Origin: Rotaria socialis
Taxonomy: Eukaryota > Rotifera > Eurotatoria > Philodinida > Philodinidae
Reading direction: 5' to 3'
Assembly (NCBI GenBank): GCA_905331475.1
Contig: CAJNYU010001855.1
Span: 1-64,000, forward strand
DNA: 64,000 bases
Shown: one piece after another, positions 62,915-64,000 of the stretch
Layout of the letters: each line of letters begins with the position of its first letter
Numbering within the stretch: the stretch's first letter is position 1
Position numbers and translations under genes: made by a program
The notes under the pieces: generated by a model
What the model was told of the DNA's origin: nothing
What the model saw: only the letters and a program-made list of their open reading frames with translations
Database searches by the model: none

Positions 62915-62958
<44 letters not shown>

Positions 62959-64000
62959 CTAGCGATCAGTAGCACACATGCATATATTTACACATTAGCT
63001 ACTTGGTCGACGACTTACTGTTCTGACAAGCAACAATGCATCTGTTTTTTTTATATTCTTGAGTGGGGCATTGATGTGTCTTTCTTTTTTTCCTCTGTGC
63101 TATGCAACTAGTTGCCTTAAGCATGTCTCACCACATTCAGTCAGTCAATCATTCATTCACTTGAAGATGAAAGCATCATCATCATCCTTTTTGTCCCTAT
63201 TACTACTATTACCTTTTCCTCTTTCGTCTAGCGAAAAGTAAGAAATGAAAAAAGGCACTCAACTCAACAAGTAGCAAAAAAAGCGAGCAGAAAAAAAATA
63301 TTCAACTGCAAAAAGAATAGCAATTTTTACTGTTGTTGCTGTTTCTACTGATGGCTAAATCAATAATGCCAGAACGCGACGAGTTGCATACGTGTGCGTG
63401 CTCTCTTGCGATTTTCTCGCAAAATTTCTCTCTACAACTAAGAAAAAGCCACAACTATCAGCTGCTTATTGACTATATAACTATTAAGAATTCAATGCAA
63501 GAACGAGAGAAGAAACCTAGGATAGACAAGTCATCAACTTGTGTCATCCGGAAGCATTCAGAAGCCAAGGGTCGATGTACACGATTTATTGGCAACATAT
63601 GTCGAAGAAAAGAAAACCGACAGCAGCAAAATAATCGAGTCCTTTTCACTCACTGTTTTGTTCTCATATGAATCGACGTGATTGCGTTTTGCAGAGAAAA
63701 AAGAAATATATATATATATATATAACCAAGATAGATAATTAGAACACAAGAGAAGAGGCCAACTATTGCATTAGTCGTGCAGAACATTGTCTAGAATAGA
63801 ACGACCTTTGAACCTCATCGGAAGTAATCTTAATCGTAGACAAGAAATACAATAAGCAATGTGAAGATTTCTGTGTTCTTTTAATCAAATATTTTGCGTT
63901 CAAATCTATTCTCATCTATCCTATTAGTGAATTGAAAAACAAAGACAACAGACACATGCACACTCGTACAAAAACTATAAATGATCAAAAACTGATATTT
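62217..64000. other. AT-rich region upstream of second ankyrin gene
   Basis: Holds the presumed promoter of the minus-strand ankyrin gene next to 62216, with GA/CT-rich tracts at 62380-62430 and a (CA)n(TA)n microsatellite at 62916-62958. Beyond it there are only short frames without family motifs and a TA run at 63707-63723. No gene could be supported to the window end. Confidence 0.55.
62916..62958. repeat. (CA)n(TA)n microsatellite
   Basis: About 15 CA units run directly into about 7 TA units, in the spacer upstream of the second ankyrin gene. Confidence 0.9.

Overview
The window is animal nuclear DNA. It is strongly AT-rich (I estimate about 30% GC by eye) and its genes are split by many GT-AG introns, most of them 45-70 bp with a minority of 0.7-1.8 kb. 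The gene set (F-spondin, TAO kinase, NEDD4-interacting NDFIP, USP32, the Retriever subunit VPS35L, an OSBP-related protein) is metazoan. Tiny introns, compact spacing and AT bias suggest a small invertebrate such as a bdelloid rotifer of the Rotaria type. That taxon is an inference; nothing in the window proves it.

I built nine multi-exon gene models by reading splice sites and checking that codon phase is kept across every junction. From left to right they are: a short ORP1/2-type oxysterol-binding-related protein (minus, 4028-9787, 11 exons, 477 aa); USP32 deubiquitinase (plus, 12401-22760, 23 exons, 1508 aa); TAO-family Ste20 kinase (plus, 26284-34201, 17 exons, 1018 aa); an NDFIP-type NEDD4 adaptor (plus, 34672-36017, 4 exons, 261 aa); an ankyrin-repeat protein (minus, 37013-37847, 4 exons, 215 aa); VPS35L (plus, 41521-48034, 22 exons, 981 aa); an expanded F-spondin-like secreted protein (minus, 49955-56584, 28 exons, about 1492 aa); a six-AT-hook nuclear protein (minus, 59147-59990, 3 exons, 242 aa); and a second ankyrin protein with a His/Gln-rich head (minus, 61093-62216, 2 exons, 239 aa). 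The spaces between genes are AT-rich, with microsatellites, poly(A) signals and a few inverted-repeat elements. One sequencing gap (ten N) lies inside a poly-G/poly-C tract at 24582-24723.

These are ordinary eukaryotic genes, not an operon. Several products nevertheless act on related membranes: ORP at ER contact sites, USP32 and VPS35L (Retriever/Commander) in endosomal recycling, and NDFIP on Golgi/endosomal membranes as a HECT-ligase recruiter. The most unusual gene is the F-spondin-like protein. It has one Reeler domain, then two successive Spondin_N modules, each followed by thrombospondin type-1 repeats with Kunitz domains between them (8 TSR and 3 Kunitz in total). Matching exon lengths and phases show an internal segmental duplication. 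Other points are a CaaX prenylation box at the end of USP32, a probable non-autonomous hAT transposon with an 8-bp target duplication in a USP32 intron, and a second inverted-repeat element upstream of USP32.
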